From NCBI GenBank assembly GCA_021234155.1, contig JAJEKV010000020.1:2963275-3027274 (forward strand): a stretch of DNA of 64,000 nucleotides. The letters run 5' to 3'. Shown piece by piece: positions 23,401-33,436 of the stretch; the stretch's first letter is position 1, and each line of letters begins with the position of its first letter. The position numbers and the translations under genes are program-made. The notes under the pieces are model-generated. The model was not told where the DNA came from and searched no databases. It saw only the letters and a program-made list of their open reading frames with translations. This DNA comes from Isoetes taiwanensis (lineage: Eukaryota; Streptophyta; Lycopodiopsida; Isoetales; Isoetaceae).

Positions 23401-24016
23401 GCTTTCTCAATGTACCAAAATGTGGATGCATATTCCTATAACATGTAAATTTTAACCTGGAGACCTATTACACATTTCTAAGTAACATAAGCGAAGCTGA
23501 GAATTTAGTCAGGCATTTGCATATATTTTGTATACAATTGGTACCCTTTTGTAAGAAAAAGTTTAGCATGTATATTTCTGCTGGAGCAGTGGTCCCCTTT
23601 ATACGACTTATAATTGTCACTAGATTTTTAAGGAGGCTCACAACAATGCTTCAAATCCTTTAAATAGAAAAATTGATACTCACATCCATTTTGCAATCAT
23701 TTTCTAATAGATATTGGTTGGAGTGCAAGGTGCATCCAGTAGTCTTGCAATGTAATATTCATTGTCATTGAATGAGCAAGAAACTTCCATTGTGCTGGCA
23801 GTGGCTACGAAAATAATCCATAGCAACTTAGGTTTTGAGAACCGTACTAGAGTACGTGACAACCAATCATAAAACTTCTTTATGGCAATGATATAAACTT
23901 CTTTATGGATTTGCCTAACTATATTAGATTTATGATAAGATAAGGAGTTTGAGCTGAACAGGTTTTCATTCACATAGGTTCTCAACTTATTCCCAGCAAC
24001 GCTTACGCTGGGCTAG
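20457..24016 (+). mobile_element. Probable Helitron C (3' end less certain)
   Basis: The 5' end, tcctatattataatgttat, preceded by A, matches the 5' ends of the two Helitrons at 39.3 and 39.45 kb, as does the agccctaaat string about 35 bases later. At 23980-24016 the sequence ctcaacttattcccagcaac continues to a hairpin-like cccagc...gctggg and CTAG. It resembles the end of the 43.2-kb Helitron (ctcaacttatgcccagcaac), but the next base is A rather than T and the spacing is short, so the true 3' end is uncertain. No RepHel frame is present, so it is non-autonomous. No captured gene was recognised inside. Confidence 0.55.
22835..22892. repeat. Imperfect hairpin inside Helitron C
   Basis: tctagacgtccatttacc and ggtaaatgggacatctaga form an imperfect stem around a ~20-nt loop containing ttcgttgaaaacgaa, which is itself foldable. 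It could be a MITE remnant or a small-RNA-type hairpin; nothing else supports a function. Confidence 0.5.
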
Positions 24017-24486
24017 AGAGAAATCAAGGTGTCGACTGAAGCTTTCAGAAATCCTCTGCCCTTTCTGAAAATTCGGAGTTAGCTTCAAGAAAAAAACTTT
24101 GCCACATCGCAAAGTTAAGTTGTGTTGGTATTGCGTGACCTGGACTTCGACTTTTTTTTTTTTTGCGAAGTCAAGTGAGGCAACCACATGGGAACGTTGC
24201 CTTTGGCCTCAAAGTGTCATAAGCTTATGACCTTGATAAAAGTTTAATAGTTTCCATTGCCTTTATAGGATATAAAAACTAATACTGGTGTATTTCTAAC
24301 CTTTGAAAACCTTCTGTCACTTCTGGATATCGATTTAGGGTATGCATAAACCTTTAGGTTAAAAATTGATTATGGCCAAGACATGGTGCCGACATGGTTA
24401 ACATTGCATTTGATTAGTCTTCTTGAAGGGCAACAAGAATGCTCAAATGAAATAATGTAACAACTTCAAATAAATCTCACAATATG
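24017..24486. other. No gene recognised
   Basis: Between the presumed Helitron C end and the DnaJ-like pieces. A T run lies near 24150; there is no domain. Confidence 0.3.
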
Positions 24487-24930
24487 CAGCAAGACTTGGG
24501 GCAGGCTTATGAACGCTTGGCCAAGGCAGAAAAAGAGTTGAAGATGCAGTTGACCACTAATACTCTTCAGTGATGTCTCTTTCCCTTAATTCATTTTTGG
24601 TGGGAGCACATATTGTAGTCAATTCTGTTTGCCTCAAAACTTAGATGTGTTTATGGTCCTTATTAATTGTTGTTTTTGCAGTGGAATTGAGCCATCCTCA
24701 ACAGCTACTGAGATTAAAAAGGCATGTCAAAAACTAACATTGAGACATCATCCGGACAAAGTAGTACGCTTCTTGTACTACACTTGTTTTATATTCTACT
24801 ATTTATGAACTCTGAAGAAAAAAGATCTTACTGACGCATACATTTACTTCAGGTATTCTTGCTCAATGCAAAACTAGCAGAGGCTGAAACCATGACTCAT
24901 GATGTAGTTAGGGATCTGCTGGGGGATTAA
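24487..24930 (+). pseudogene. DnaJ (J-domain) gene fragment
   Basis: J-domain proteins stimulate the ATPase of Hsp70 chaperones through an HPD tripeptide. A short exon at 24682-24760 follows a TTTTTGCAG acceptor and reads GIEPSSTATEIKKACQKLTL then RHHPDK, with the invariant HPD, before a GTAGTA donor. It corresponds to helices I-II of a J domain and most resembles the GIEPSATASEIKKAY type of plant TPR-DnaJ proteins. A possible next exon (24853-24927, after TTCAG) reads VFLLNAKLAEAETMTHDVV and soon stops. An upstream piece (24487-24570) reads DLGQAYERLAKAEKELKMQL. Helices III-IV and the rest are missing, so it is a fragment or pseudogene. Confidence 0.72.
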
Positions 24931-27007
24931 ACTAGATATTAAGAACTGTAGTAAGAAATTGAATATTTGTTCTTGAGATCTTAAGGACTTCTATTAACAA
25001 AACGTGCAATTCCTTTGCCAGTCTCTATTTTCACAAGTTTACCAGTCAACTTTGCTAGTCAAAAGTTGGCCTTGCTTACTTGGCATGGCATGTCATCAAT
25101 GGCATGCAACATCATCATGCACATGACATATCACCAATGGCATGCCACATCATCATGCGCCTTGCTGTCTTATGTTTTCGCAGGTTGTGGTTGAAATATG
25201 CTTCGTTGGGACAGAGTGGCAAAGCAGAGTAGAATAGTGGCACATAAGGTGAAATGGCAATGATATGGCACTAGAAATGTTGAGGTTGCTTCGAAACAGC
25301 AAGCAAACTTCATTCTTTGCAAAAATTATGGGAGATGACATGGCATGAGTATGGTGAGGTGGCAAAGATGAGTGGTGAGGTGTGAAAAGATGAAGGGCTT
25401 GAAAACCAAAGAATTTGCCTAGACATTCTTTTCAACTTAAAAATAAAGCATATTTGTCCATGGTGACATGGCATTCCCTTGGATGATGTGGTATGTAACA
25501 TGATGACTAAGCATTTTATGCACTTTAGATAGAAAATGACTAGGCCAATTAAAAGAAAAGGAGAATTTTTTTGAGTGAGATAAGTAGGCAATAGTGGCAA
25601 GCAATAAGGAGATGTGGGACTAGAAATGATGATGGCATGGTATGAGCATGTGGGATGCAACTATGAGTGATGACATGGCAAAAAATGAGGGAATAGAAAA
25701 TGAAGAATTTGCCTAGGCAATTTGAAACTTCTTAGAAGAAGCATATTCACTATAATGACATGGCATTTCTTTTGAAGATGTGGCACATCACAATGTATGA
25801 CTAACACATTTGGTTTCAAACACATTTGGTTTCAAATTGGAATGTCAATATATGATGTGCCAAATATTCTGACAACATTGATATTCATTGACGTAAGACA
25901 ATCATCTTTTGTCCTTTGAGCTTCTTAAAACATGCAAATCCTATAAGTAGCTTATGCCGCACCAAAAGATTTATAGAAGAATATGCAATGTGCATTCAAT
26001 TTTTAGAAATAGATGCGTTGAAACAGAGCTAAAAACAACAAAAATTTTAAGAGATTCTAAGCTTGGAAGAAAAACTTGGAAGATCCATCGATGGCAGAAT
26101 GCATGGCAGCATAATACATGAGATCGGCCTGTAAACCTTTCTGCAGCTTCGTCAAGCTTTTGCAAATGCCCGGCATTGGCTGGAAAGACCCATAAATTCC
26201 ACCAAAGAGTCAAGAAAATTAAATGAACACATTCCTAAGCAAATCATGAGAAAAAACTTGCAAAGGTCCTAAGCTTGGAAGAAAAACTTGAAAAATCTAA
26301 AGCAAATCCTACTCGTACTGCGAAATAGGGCAGGTGCCATAGCCATCGAGTGCCAAGGGCTACAAAGCGACATCAGAGCAAGCTCCAAGGGATGCCCACC
26401 GCCATAGACAGACCTTCGCTGAAAAAAGATGGGGGCGGAGGGGCAAATTAGCTCCCCATTCCCATGTTGTGGTGATACGGCCACCGGTTCCACATTTCGG
26501 TGTGGCCAATGACCCCTTTCCGACTGCCACCGATTGTGGGGCCCCACCGGTCCACACCGTAATGTGGTTTCCGTGACCATGCCACCATACAAGGACATCT
26601 TTTTTGTAACAATGTAAAGTGATAAAACAAGGTTATAAAAACCAACAAACATTTAACATTATCATAACCTACGAAATTTATATTTAATAGAGATGAACGG
26701 CGGAGATTAATTGAAATAGACGGTTAAGATGGTGATCTTCGACCTAACATCCTATTGGTGGAATTGAACTGCTTTTTATTGTTTGTTTCCAGGAGATATG
26801 GCGCCTTCCTTTTGCCGCCGAAATTCAAGGCCATAGCGGAGATATGGCGCCTTCCTCTTGCCGCCTAAATTCAAGGCCACAGCGGCCGGTCCATTGCAGC
26901 TTCCATCTCCACTGTGCTCTAGGTTCGCCTTGCTCTACGACGGCCAGATCTGCCTCCAGCTCCACTGCTGCCAGTCCAAATAGGGCCATAGCCAATCTTT
27001 GTGTATA
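24931..27007. other. Repeat-rich spacer
   Basis: Contains the short repeat gtcatcaatggcatgc-aacatcatcatgc at about 25090-25165 and a degenerate ~290-bp repeat at about 25430-25830 built around gtgacatggcatt and gatgtgg. A duplicated string, ctaagcttggaagaaaaact, lies at about 26058 and 26270. A 55-bp tandem duplication (gagatatggcgccttcctyt ... ttcaaggcca) lies at about 26792-26880. No gene was recognised. Confidence 0.5.
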
Positions 27008-27234
27008 GGTTCTTAGTGTGATTGCTCAACAAATATTGACTATTCAACGAGCTAAAGCAGCAAATCTGAAGGCTTTTGAATTTGAAGGCGTGAAGCTTAC
27101 TTTAAAACGGACATGTAGTGTCTTCATTACCATGAATCCAGGCTATGCTGGGCACTCAGAGCTCCCCGACAATTTAAAAGCTTTGTTCCGCACAGTTGCA
27201 ATGATGGTTCCAGATTATGCAATGATCTCAGAGA
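27008..27234 (+). pseudogene. Dynein heavy chain AAA1 exon (fragment)
   Basis: Dynein heavy chains are the motor subunits of flagellar and cytoplasmic dynein. After an intron-like TGTATAG acceptor the frame reads [75 protein letters not shown]. This is the highly conserved part of AAA1 just after the Walker B region; the family consensus is [38 protein letters not shown]. Only one exon of a ~4,000-residue protein is present, two consensus positions are changed (R to H, P to T), and at 27235 the homology ends without a donor and runs into unrelated sequence. It is a gene fragment. The family also tells that the genome encodes dynein heavy chains. Confidence 0.9.
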
Positions 27235-27776
27235 AGGGATATCCGGCAGTTCTGAGGCAAAAATCTTGCCTTATTCAACCCAGCATTAAATTTTGAATCA
27301 GATCCCACTCTTGCTGCACATTCTGAAGTGGGCATCTCTGCTCTGCTTGCAGAATTGGACCTAAAAAGTTTGGGCTTTTTAAATCCCAGGATCTCCTTCC
27401 AGCTCTTGTTCTTTTTGCGCGAAGGATCAATAGCTCCGCCATGCAAATCTTTATCTTCAAGAGTTTGATGGAATTTTAAATACTCCGAAATCTTCCTTCC
27501 CTTGCTTCCGACTTCAGTTTCTTGTGCGAATGCCCTGTTTTTTGGAGTTTTGGGAGAAAGTGTGCGAATCGTGCCATCTTGTATCAGTTCTTCTGCTGCC
27601 TTCATGAACCCATTTAATGCATCATTCCATTGGCTTAGTCCCGGAGTTGCAAATTCAAAATCTAGGCCGGAATCATCTTCCATTAAGGCCCCTGATTTTA
27701 TTATGCATATTTCGGAATCAGTACAAGGATTGGTGTAGAACGAGGGAAAGTATCTTGAAGCTTCTTTTCAGGTGAA
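27228..27776 (-). pseudogene. Unknown exon, opposite strand, abutting the dynein piece
   Basis: An open frame on the minus strand of about 180 codons, preceded by an acceptor-like CACCTGAAAAG. It reads ASRYFPSFYTNPCTDSEICI, IKSGALMEDDSGLDFEFATP, GLSQWNDALNGFMKAAEELI and later KKNKSWKEILGFKKPKLFRS. Composition is that of a real plant protein (acidic then basic and serine-rich, with a SWKEILGFKKPK patch), not of an AT-rich chance frame. The last ~15 codons read into the edge of the dynein piece, so the exon is truncated there. I do not recognise the family. Confidence 0.5.
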
Positions 27777-27868
27777 CAATTTTAACCTATTCCTCAATGC
27801 AATTAGTTTCATGTTGCAGAATACGTCTGTGTTTCGCTGAAGTTTTTTTTCTGCTGTGAAAATGACAG

Positions 27869-28099
27869 TGTGAAGACATGGTTAAGGTGGAAGAGCTATT
27901 AGACGAAGCAGGGATCAAGACAAGTATGAAAAAAGGGTGGTGGAAGAGAAGGGCATTGAAGTAGAACAGATTTTTTTCCATGATCATGATGGCTTTATGA
28001 TAGAGATATGCACCTGTGAGAAGTTGCCAGTGGAACCACTAGGTGCCTCTGTTTGCCTTTCTAAACTTTATAGCTCAAAACTGAACAGAATTGCCTGAA
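27869..28099 (+). pseudogene. Glyoxalase/VOC-family terminal exon, frameshifted
   Basis: After a GACAG acceptor the frame reads CEDMVKVEELLDEAGIKTSM. One base out of phase it continues VVEEKGIEVEQIFFHDHDGF, MIEICTCEKLPVEPLGA and ends in TGA at about 28097-28099. The order matches the C-terminal half of plant glyoxalase-I-like VOC proteins, whose consensus is VEQLFFHDPDGFMIEICNCENLPVVPL; the E in MIEIC is a metal-binding position. The family usually acts on glutathione or related adducts in the cytosol. A one-base shift near 27933 breaks the frame, the N-terminal half is absent, and dynein and unknown-gene pieces lie next to it. It is a fragment, not a working gene. Confidence 0.78.
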
Positions 28100-28499
28100 T
28101 TTTTTTCAAATCATTAGCTGAGCACAGTTCAACAAATGCACATGCCTAAGACGTCAGAACTCCCATATTCTTTGGCGGCAAAGATGAGGCAATAACAGGG
28201 ATATAACAGGCAAATATTTTGATCTTGTAAAAAGATTTCTTTGCTTTTTTGAGCATGATGCTTGGCATCTTTTTGTTTGTTTAGGTAGTAACTGTTTCTA
28301 TCATGATTATTATGTCTAGAATCACAAAAAGTCCAGAAACATTGAAAGTTGGAACTCTATGGTTTAATAACTACATATAAGAATAAACATACATAATTGG
28401 AAGTCACAATATGCTTTAAGAACTACCATGCTTGATGGAATTATTTGGGTTCGATTCCCAAAAGGCAAGAAATTAACAATAGTTTGTACCAGGGTTCAT
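28100..28499. other. No gene recognised
   Basis: AT-rich. A tRNA-box-B-like string, gggttcgattcccaaa, lies at about 28448-28463 but has no paired box A or tRNA fold. Confidence 0.35.
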
Positions 28500-29256
28500 A
28501 AATAAATTCGCATAACATAGTGATTTTTTTTTGTCAATATTATCTTTAAATATATTTTTGGTAAAAAGCATGCGTTGTTTTTGTAAATTTTAAAACTGCA
28601 TGTGGGTGGTTTTTTTATTTTTTCCCAAAAACAACACTCGAAACAACCACTACCCTTAAGAAATGATGTGTTAGTTTTTTGATAACTACACTTGAAAATG
28701 CTTATTTTCAAAAAGCCACATGTAGATTTTATATAAAACAACACTAAAAAATAGCACCTAGTTTTGATTAACCACATTTTTTTTCTTAAAACCACATATT
28801 TTTTTGGAAAACCAACAACTAAAAACAATATAATTAAAGAAAAAGTGCAGACAACTACGTGTAGTTTCTAGCAAAGTTGGACAAAATTCTCTATGTAGTT
28901 TTTCAGTATAATTTTTTTGTTTTTTTGCAAAACAACAGTTAAAAACAACATGTGGAACTTTTAAGTTTTATTAAAAACCACATGTCTTTTTTTCACGAAA
29001 GCAACACTTGAAAACTACTTCTTTTAAAAAACAACATGTTGAAACACATGTAATTCCTACGCGTAGATAATTTTGACAAAATTCTACGCGTAGAGTTTTT
29101 ACAAAAAAAACTACACGTCTAAAAGTTTGACAAAAAACTACACGTTGTTTCTAGCAAATCCGGACAAAAAACAACACATAGTTTTTTGGTGTTGTTTTTT
29201 TAGCAAAAAAGACACTGAAAAACAACATGTGGACCCAGTTTTGGGGTGGTAGATGT
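28500..29256. repeat. A/C-rich minisatellite-like block, inverted copy of 18.04-18.83 kb
   Basis: Degenerate units such as acaacatgtgg, aaaaccacat and caacacttgaaaactac run to ttttggggtggtag at 29256, the complement of the start of the 18-kb block (ctaccaccccaa). The two blocks lie in opposite orientation about 10 kb apart. Confidence 0.6.
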
Positions 29257-30180
29257 TGAGGTTTGACCCTCTATATGTGATAATGAAGTGCCATTACTCG
29301 AGTGGTCCCCAACGACCCCAACCAAGTGTCACCCCCTAAATCCATAGGGCTAACCAACTCACCAAAAGGGCAGATCCTTCATGAAAATTGTTATTCAATG
29401 GGCCCAAACCATTTCTAGGTACCCCACACCACAGACCATATCAATTCCTCCCCTTCCTCAAGCATGTGCAACACACCAATGTTGCTACAAGGAATTGAAC
29501 CTTACACTATGATACCAAACGTTACACCCAAATCCATTGGGATAACAAACTCATTTAAAGGACGAATCCTTCATGAAAATAGTTATCCAATGCGACCCAA
29601 CCATTCCAGGCTTTATCCCATAACCCACAGACCATGTAAATTTAAATGTTAAGCACCAGCACCACTACTGATCATAGCCAACATACCAAAAACGTGGATC
29701 CTTCATGGAAATCGTTATCCAATGGGCTTTATCCGATACCATATCAATCCCCTCCCCTCCCTTCCTCCCTCAATGCTTTGCCCTTAAGCATGTGGAACAC
29801 ACCAATGTTGCCATGAGGAATTGAACCTTGGCTCTGATACCAAATGTTATACTAGCAGCACTAGAACCAACACACCAAAAGGGTAGATCCTTCATAGAAA
29901 TTGTTATTCAATGGGCCGAAACCTTTCACAAGGCTTTATCCCATCATATATCCCTTGATGCGACACCTTAACCAATTAACCAGTGAGACACTCCTATGGA
30001 GACTTGAACTCAAGATAGCTCTAATAACATTTGATATGGCACCTTAATTATCGTGCTCCAACCAACTGGGCAAAAGCATCTAGATGTTGAGGTTTGACCC
30101 TCTATATAAGATAATTAGGTCCTACCTCTCCAAGATCTCTCAAGTGGTCTCCGTGGCCTCCAAACCATATCAATGTCTCA
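29257..30180. repeat. Dispersed repeat family, copy B, internally repeated
   Basis: atgttgaggtttgaccctct occurs at about 29257 and 30084. gaattgaaccttggctctga (29818) and gaattgaaccttacac (29494) are internal copies, each ending tgataccaaa. Blocks ccatatcaattcctcccctt and cttcatgaaaattgttat(t/c) repeat about every 160-340 bp. Related to 17.68-18.04 kb. Confidence 0.6.
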
Positions 30181-31080
30181 GATAGAGATGTCGGATATGG
30201 GGATCATGATTAGCAAGAAAGAAATGGAAAGATATAGAATGAGTTCAAACGCATTATCAACCCGACATATTGTGCTCTAATAGGCCAAAATGCTAGGCAG
30301 TTCTGAAGAATGTGACATATCATCTTCAATGACTCCCAGTTGGCAACATTGGCAAGAGGAAAAATCTTACCTTATCTTAATGGTTATAGTATCGAATACC
30401 TTGCTTGTGACATTTATAAACCGTTGGAAATCTAAAGGATCATGATGATATCAAAGAAGTTAGATGTATTTGAATGTGAGGTGGTAGAATCTAGTAAACT
30501 TGTAGTAAGAGTCTCAATCCAAGGTTGTGATCAGTAGATCTAATGATAAGGTTAAGTGGAGTATCTTATAAGTTAGAAGTTGCATTACATTAAAGAGGGT
30601 CTCATGCAATTCCCACTTTTTTCCAGAACCCATCATTTTGTGCTCCATTATTGTTTGAATAAGAGACTTTTTTCTAGTGCGAAACAAAAAAACATAAGGG
30701 TTACAAATGGCCTCCTTTTCCCAGATAACGAGTCGAGAAATTAAAAAACACATACAAAATCAATGAAATAATTTACTTTCTACAAACAAAGGAGCCATAT
30801 TCAATGAATTTTTTTTACAATGTAGTTTCTAGTAGAAGGAGAGACTATAGCGGCCCTGTCATTTCCATCCGAAAGGACGTGAATAAAAAATCTAAGTATA
30901 CACAAATGACCTTTTCTCGGATGGCGAGTTGAGAAACTATAGAACGCATGTAAAACCACTGACACAGTTTATTTTCTTCAAACTAAAGTGCTAGTTTTCA
31001 ATGATGTTTTTATTCATAAGTAATATCTTTATAGTGTAATTTACGGTAGATGAAGAGACCATGGCGGTCGTGCTATCATA
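30181..31080. repeat. AT-rich stretch with a ~190-bp tandem duplication
   Basis: Copies at about 30700-30890 and 30890-31080 share ccttttcycrgatrrcgagt, then a ttyttcaaac-type string, then a gaaggagagac/gaagagacc string with agcggccctgtcat/ggcggtcgtgctatcat. No gene was recognised. Confidence 0.55.
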
Positions 31081-31089
31081 ACTGTTACA

Positions 31090-31271
31090 TCCAGATGATA
31101 CACGGTTCACTTGAGTGGAACAACAACCAGAGTATACTCAGATCTTTTCCAGGCTCTCGGAGCAACGTGAAGACAATGGAAAGCTTCACGAGGAGGAGCT
31201 TCATGGGAAACTTGCTGACCCTTCCAACCAATATCGCACAGTTCTCCCGCATCCTTTCTTTAATGTCCAGG
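31090..31271 (+). pseudogene. Possible exon, unknown gene
   Basis: An open frame reads EQQPEYTQIFSRLSEQREDN, GKLHEEELHGKLADPSNQYR, TVLPHPFFNVQ and meets a good donor (CAG|GTAAAA) at 31271. Amino-acid use is protein-like (E, Q, L, helical). I do not recognise the family and no neighbouring exons were found. Confidence 0.35.
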
Positions 31272-31617
31272 TAAAAAATATTTCTCTCCCATTCTCCATG
31301 GATGTCATGCATTGCTTGCAACATCCTTTGCAGTTTATGAACTTAAAAAATCAACTTCCTTTCATCAGGATCCCTTGCATTTCTATAATACATGTGTCTA
31401 CTATTAACCATATCCCAAAGCCCTGTTAAGAGTGTGTTCTAAGCGGGAAACATGCCAAACTCCTTGTCACCTAGAAAGGAAGATTGAAAATGACAATTAC
31501 AATCCAATTAGCAATTACAGTTAAAACTAAGAATTACAGTCCAATTACAGGTCGATTCAGGTGTTTCATATATTACAATTACACTACGTGGTTCACATAT
31601 TTGTATCTTTGATCAAG

Positions 31618-31655
31618 AAGGCACTTTCTCAACTCGCGAGTTGAGAAAGTGCCTT
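31618..31655. repeat. Perfect 38-bp palindrome
   Basis: aaggcactttctcaactcg at 31618-31636 is followed with no spacer by its exact reverse complement at 31637-31655. Flanks are AT-rich, with short caattacag-like repeats to the left (31490-31590). Confidence 0.95.
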
Positions 31656-31732
31656 GTAACGGAACATATTTTTTTTCTATACAAAACTTTACACAATATA
31701 CATAGAATCATTTGGCTACACTTCTTTAATTT

Positions 31733-31870
31733 ATTTAGCAACATGCATAGTCATGCCATTCAGGTAAATCACCATAAAATTTCTTGTCTATCACTGCCAT
31801 GGTGCCACTGCTTTCCTTATCAACCTCCTTGAGCTCTAGATAATTATGCAGAACTTCTTCCAGAAGAATT
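31733..31870 (-). pseudogene. FCP1/NIF-like gene, downstream piece split off by the LTR insertion
   Basis: Read on the minus strand directly across the LTR element's 5-bp target duplication (gaatt on the plus strand), the frame WFSI from 34581-34600 continues here as LLEEVLHNYLELKEVDKESS, GTMAVIDKKFYGDLPEWHDY, ACC-stop. The continuation in phase indicates that one exon was interrupted. After this the homology cannot be followed. See 34581-35230 for the domain. Confidence 0.6.
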
Positions 31871-33018
31871 TATAACACACCTAGGGGGTTGAGGAATAAG
31901 TAAATAATTTTCTTAACCTCAGGTCAGGAATATTTAAAAGAATTGCAACGGTTGGGAAACAAATTGAATACGGGTGTCTATACTAAGGTACGGTAGGTAT
32001 CTGAGGAAAATAGAGGTAATATCTGAACTAGAATAGCAGATCTATGATTAGAGGAGATAAACTAGATAAGAATTTGTAAGAATAGGAAGATATTTCATAT
32101 AATTGGAAAGGAGAGGATGTTTTTCTAATTTTAGAAAAGACGGATAGTATAAAAAAGGGGAAAAATTTAAAACATGATAACTTGGCGAGCGATTATCAGA
32201 ATGGAGCAATCTTAAGCGTTCTGGAAAGCTCTCAGAGTCTAGTTTCAGAATTGGTGTGGCATGTCTTCTAACTCCTTACGGTTAGAGAGATATCGTAGAA
32301 AAGGTGGACAAGGGTCAGATAAGACGGCATGTGGAAGATCCTTTGGTGGATAGCCAGAGCCGGATCTTTGGAATTTCTGTTGGTTTGGAGTTATCTTTTA
32401 TTTTGCTTAGTAGTTTGTCGAAAAGCTTACATGTTTTATTTTGTTATTGATTCTTTGTGTTTGTGTTTGTGTTTGCAAATATAATAAAACATTAAAGAAT
32501 GAACCTGTATGACAGAACTCGCCCCTTTATCGTTGCCGAAGGGCTGGGCGGTAAAGCAACGTGCATACCAGGTGATTGGTATGTGGACGTATAGTCGTGT
32601 CTGAAACGATATACGTGTGAACCTGGGTGAGGGATTGATCATCCCTGAATCACAGTAAGTTATAAGAAGATGTTCTATGCGTGACTAACATTTGTGTGCC
32701 TATTGTGTGTGACTAATGATTCGCCTCAGGTTAAGGTAATGGTTTACCCACTTAGTCCTTCCCAGGACTAACCCCACCTTCCTCTTCTTCCTTCTTACAG
32801 ACAGAGTTAATAGCTAAGTGAGTTTTGCGCCGCGAGAAGCATGGGATAATAGCTTAAATGTCAAGGCATAGATTTTCTAAAGACTATGAGTAGTTTGAAA
32901 CTCGGATTTCGAGTGTCAAGGACCATTGTTACCGCATAATAAAAGAAAGTTGTATATTATTGTTCCAATTACTTCTCTGTTTGATTTTCAAGTGTTAAAA
33001 CGCCTTAGGAGCGTTTCA
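31871..33018 (+). repeat. 5' LTR of the short LTR element
   Basis: 1,148 bp, ending ccttaggagcgtttca; partner 33437-34580. Confidence 0.93.
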
Positions 33019-33436
33019 TTTGGTATCAGAGCCTAGGCTTCCGATTATTAAGCATAGTTGGTTATTGGGCCAAAGACAATTAGAAGTCATCAATATTGAA
33101 ATGATGAGAAACCAAGAAGGAAGAAACTCCTTGGGGAAGTTATGCAGCCGAGACATCTAGTCGTGGCCAGCAACGGGAAAAGGAAGAATTCAAAATTTAG
33201 TTTTCACATTCTAAACCTACCTAACTGTGAAGTCCCCAAACATTAGTAGTCATCCAAATTAATCTTAAATGTTGTAGTGGCAAGTGTAGTCAACCCCGAA
33301 AGGTGTATGGGAACATAGCTTTAGATATGTCTTGTACCTTGGATATCTTGGCTCATCTATAGAAATTAATGACTTGCAAGGAATTTACAAGATTATCCCC
33401 ATGAGGACATGGGTAAATTTTTAGTATGAGAGAAAA

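Noticed and set aside
23980-24016. Treating cccagc...gctgggCTAG as a certain Helitron 3' end
   Set aside because: The following base is A and the hairpin-to-CTAG spacing is too short. It is kept only as the probable end of Helitron C.
26269-26652. 127-codon minus-strand frame, with 65-66-codon frames overlapping it
   Set aside because: Three overlapping frames of similar length in a moderately GC-rich patch, with no recognisable motif.
28446-28465. tRNA gene suggested by gggttcgattcccaaa
   Set aside because: No box A, anticodon arm or acceptor stem could be drawn upstream.
29257-30180. Reading the ggctctgatacca strings as LTR primer sites
   Set aside because: They recur within an internally repeated block with no LTR edge beside them, so they look like part of a dispersed repeat rather than primer sites.
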